Shown here: positions 62,291 through 64,000 of the stretch, piece after piece
How the letters are laid out: each line of letters begins with the position of its first letter
How positions within the stretch are numbered: position 1 is the stretch's first letter
NCBI RefSeq assembly: GCF_041199985.1
Contig: NZ_CP165647.1
Location: forward strand, 682,001-746,000
Reading direction: 5' to 3'
DNA: 64,000 nt
Source of the DNA: Leptotrichia sp. HSP-536
GTDB lineage: Bacteria; Fusobacteriota; Fusobacteriia; Fusobacteriales; Leptotrichiaceae
Notes under the pieces: model-generated
Told to the model about the DNA's origin: nothing
Databases searched by the model: none
What the model saw: the letters and a program-made list of their open reading frames with translations, nothing else
Program-made: the position numbers and the translations under genes

Positions 62291-63487
62291 TTAATACTCG
62301 TGTTCTCTTTCGAGCCTAAATTTTACCGACGCTTTCAGATATTTTAAGTATTCTTCGTTATCACACATTACTTTGGTTTCCACATCACTTAATTTAGCGA
62401 CAGGCCTTCCGTTTACATACTGAAGTTTGATTACGATATTTAGTGGATTTTCCTTGGTGTCGTTAGTTATAAATGTTCCTATTCCAAAAGAAATTTTTGC
62501 TTTGTCTTTAAATTTCTGGTATAGTTTTTCAGCTTCGTCAAAATTTAGCGAATCGCTAAATAAAAGTGTTTTTGTTTTTGGGTCTGTTTCATATTTTTTG
62601 TAGTGATTTAATATTTTTTCAGCCCAGATATATGGATCTCCCGAATCGTGCCGCACTCCTGTGTAGTTGTTTACCATGCTTCTGTCAAAATCTCTTAAAA
62701 ATAAATCGGTAGTTATCGTATCTGTAAGTGCTGTGCCGTTGTCTCCCTTGTATTCATCGTACCAATCTTTTAATGCGTAATGATTTGTGTAAGATAATGG
62801 AATGGAGTCAATCCCTTGATACATTTGGACATATTCGTGAGCATAAGTTCCGATTGGTACTAGATTATATTTCATTGCCAAAAATACATTGGAAGTTCCA
62901 ACCATATTTTGAATTTCGCTGGATAATTTTTTCACTGCTTCTTCTTGCCATTCTCTTGAAAGTCTTCTTCTGCAGCCAAATTCAGCAAATTTAAAATTAT
63001 ATTTTTTATTTTTAAAATCTAAAATTTTTTTCTCCAATTTTTCTTTTGCCGAAATAACTAGTTCATCGTAGTCAAACTTCATTCTAAAATATACTTCGTT
63101 AATGATTTCAAGCAAGTAAATTTCAAATTGCATAGCACTAAAAAGCGGTCCTGAGATGATAACTTTAAGTTTACCATTTTCAAGTATCGTAGTTACATAA
63201 TCCTTAATTGGATGCCACAATCTCAAAAATTCAACATAGTCTGATTTAATAAATCTTATCGAACTCAAATAATTTAATTCTTCATTCGTAAATCGCAAAC
63301 TACATAAATGGTCAATTTGTTCATTTATTTCTTCTAGCATTTCTTGTGTAAATTCAATTCCTGGTGTTCGGCATTTAAAGTGATATTCTCCGACTAAATC
63401 TGTGTGCTTATGAAATATTACCTGATTCATGTTAAATTTATAAAAATCTGTATCAAGTAAAGATGTTACAATAGGTTTTAGTTTCAT
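62291..63487 (-). CDS. pncB: Nicotinate phosphoribosyltransferase
   Basis: About 398 residues. It begins KPIVTSLLDTDFYKFNMNQVIF and has FAEFGCRRRLSREWQEEAV, GTSNVFLAMKYNLVPIGTYAHE, GVRHDSGDPYIWAEKIL and LLFSDSLNFDEAEKL. The conserved His in YAHE is the phosphorylated residue in PncB. It makes NaMN from nicotinate. GGAG inside the end of nadE is spaced for the ATG at 63487 rather than 63496. The genes nearly touch nadE, so coupling is likely. Confidence 0.96.
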   Translation of the reverse strand: MKLKPIVTSLLDTDFYKFNMNQVIFHKHTDLVGEYHFKCRTPGIEFTQEMLEEINEQIDHLCSLRFTNEELNYLSSIRFIKSDYVEFLRLWHPIKDYVTTILENGKLKVIISGPLFSAMQFEIYLLEIINEVYFRMKFDYDELVISAKEKLEKKILDFKNKKYNFKFAEFGCRRRLSREWQEEAVKKLSSEIQNMVGTSNVFLAMKYNLVPIGTYAHEYVQMYQGIDSIPLSYTNHYALKDWYDEYKGDNGTALTDTITTDLFLRDFDRSMVNNYTGVRHDSGDPYIWAEKILNHYKKYETDPKTKTLLFSDSLNFDEAEKLYQKFKDKAKISFGIGTFITNDTKENPLNIVIKLQYVNGRPVAKLSDVETKVMCDNEEYLKYLKASVKFRLEREHEY

Positions 63488-63488
63488 T

Positions 63489-64000
63489 TTATTCATCTCC
63501 TTTTTTATACTTAGGCATAGGCAGTATTTTATGTAAATTAATTTTATGTAAATAATCTATTTTTTCTTTTACTTTTAAATCTGAAATAGTCCCCGTTCTT
63601 ATATATTTGTCCAAAACGTCATAACTAAATCCTAATTTTTCTTCATCAGATTTCCCGCTCATACCGTCTTCAGGCACTTTTTTTAAAAACATTTCAGGAA
63701 GTCCAAGTTCACTTCCCAATTTTCGCACTTCAGTTTTTGTAAAATCGGAAATCGGTGAAAAATCTCCAGCGGCATCTCCAAATTTTGTAGAATATCCCAC
63801 ATAATCTTCGGATAAATTGCAAGTATTAGCTACCCTTCCTCCAATAATAGCAGAAATTCCGTACAGTACAGCCATTCGTATTCTAGCGGGCTGATTCGTC
63901 TTGTAAGCATCAAATTCATCAGGATTTACTCCCATTTGTGAAAAAATCAGCTCTTTCAAATTATTTACAGGTTTTTCAACATTTATTTCATAGTGCTTTA
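63489..64000 (-). CDS. nadE: NAD synthetase, 5' end beyond the window
   Basis: About 170 C-terminal residues are visible; the frame stays open to the window edge (HYEINVEKPVNNL before LKELIFSQMG). NQPARIRMAVLYGISA, YSTKFGDAAGDFSPISDFTKTEV and PEDGMSGKSDEEKLGFSYDVLD are NadE motifs of the ammonia-dependent type. The N-terminal ATP-binding P-loop lies outside. It amidates deamido-NAD and starts the visible NAD operon. Confidence 0.95.
   Translation of the reverse strand, partial: KHYEINVEKPVNNLKELIFSQMGVNPDEFDAYKTNQPARIRMAVLYGISAIIGGRVANTCNLSEDYVGYSTKFGDAAGDFSPISDFTKTEVRKLGSELGLPEMFLKKVPEDGMSGKSDEEKLGFSYDVLDKYIRTGTISDLKVKEKIDYLHKINLHKILPMPKYKKGDE

Overview
The window is AT-rich and gene-dense and looks like a chromosome segment of the genus Leptotrichia (Fusobacteriota). 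The strongest evidence is a Cas13a (type VI-A CRISPR effector) at 42121-45606. As I recall the sequences, it closely resembles the L. buccalis and L. wadei enzymes. kdsB (LPS/Kdo synthesis), an ExbB/ExbD/TonB-type set and many lipoproteins fit a diderm envelope. I found no rRNA or tRNA gene, no phage, no transposase gene and no cas1/cas2.

Layout. 1-3040: a partial TrhA/hemolysin III gene, a 517-bp non-coding stretch, then exbB-exbD-tonB (tonB is frameshifted). 3129-9833: an M24 peptidase, two DUF genes, a small membrane protein, folC, rpsP, an MliC-like lipoprotein and an NlpC/P60 hydrolase. 10110-14246: a DUF438/PAS sensor-like protein converging on glgP across a shared terminator. 14400-19074: a peptide ABC transporter set without an oppD. 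19422-30067, all minus strand: queA, a secreted protein, prmC-prfA, an amidase, proBA, a 46-residue lipoprotein, an alpha-amylase and kdsB. 30215-40898, mainly plus strand: dnaX-rplI-dnaB, a U32 protease, a two-component system overlapping glmM, tpiA and secG.

40991-46121 is the centre of interest. A hicA toxin gene under a near-consensus promoter is followed by a one-spacer CRISPR mini-array, then hicB, then cas13a, then a two-spacer array and a terminator. The mini-array therefore sits between the toxin and antitoxin genes, which normally adjoin. Its repeat differs from the downstream array by three bases, one of which should lengthen the crRNA stem. Its single spacer can pair imperfectly with the hicA ribosome-binding site. 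This suggests, but does not prove, a CRISPR-regulated toxin-antitoxin guard (CreTA-like) for a type VI-A system.

46332-64000: an AddB/AddA-like helicase-nuclease pair, Mn-dependent pyrophosphatase, a cyclophilin, a methyltransferase with atpZ/atpI-like genes, an iron alcohol dehydrogenase, a TrmN6-like methyltransferase, a YebC-like protein, class I fructose-bisphosphate aldolase, and an NAD synthesis/salvage operon (nadE-pncB-adenylyltransferase). Together with tpiA, amylase and glycogen phosphorylase, the metabolism fits a saccharolytic fermenter.

Caution: three genes (tonB, nlpC, glgP) carry one-base frameshifts, two of them in A6 tracts. The same kind of lesion in three unrelated genes suggests assembly indels rather than real gene loss.
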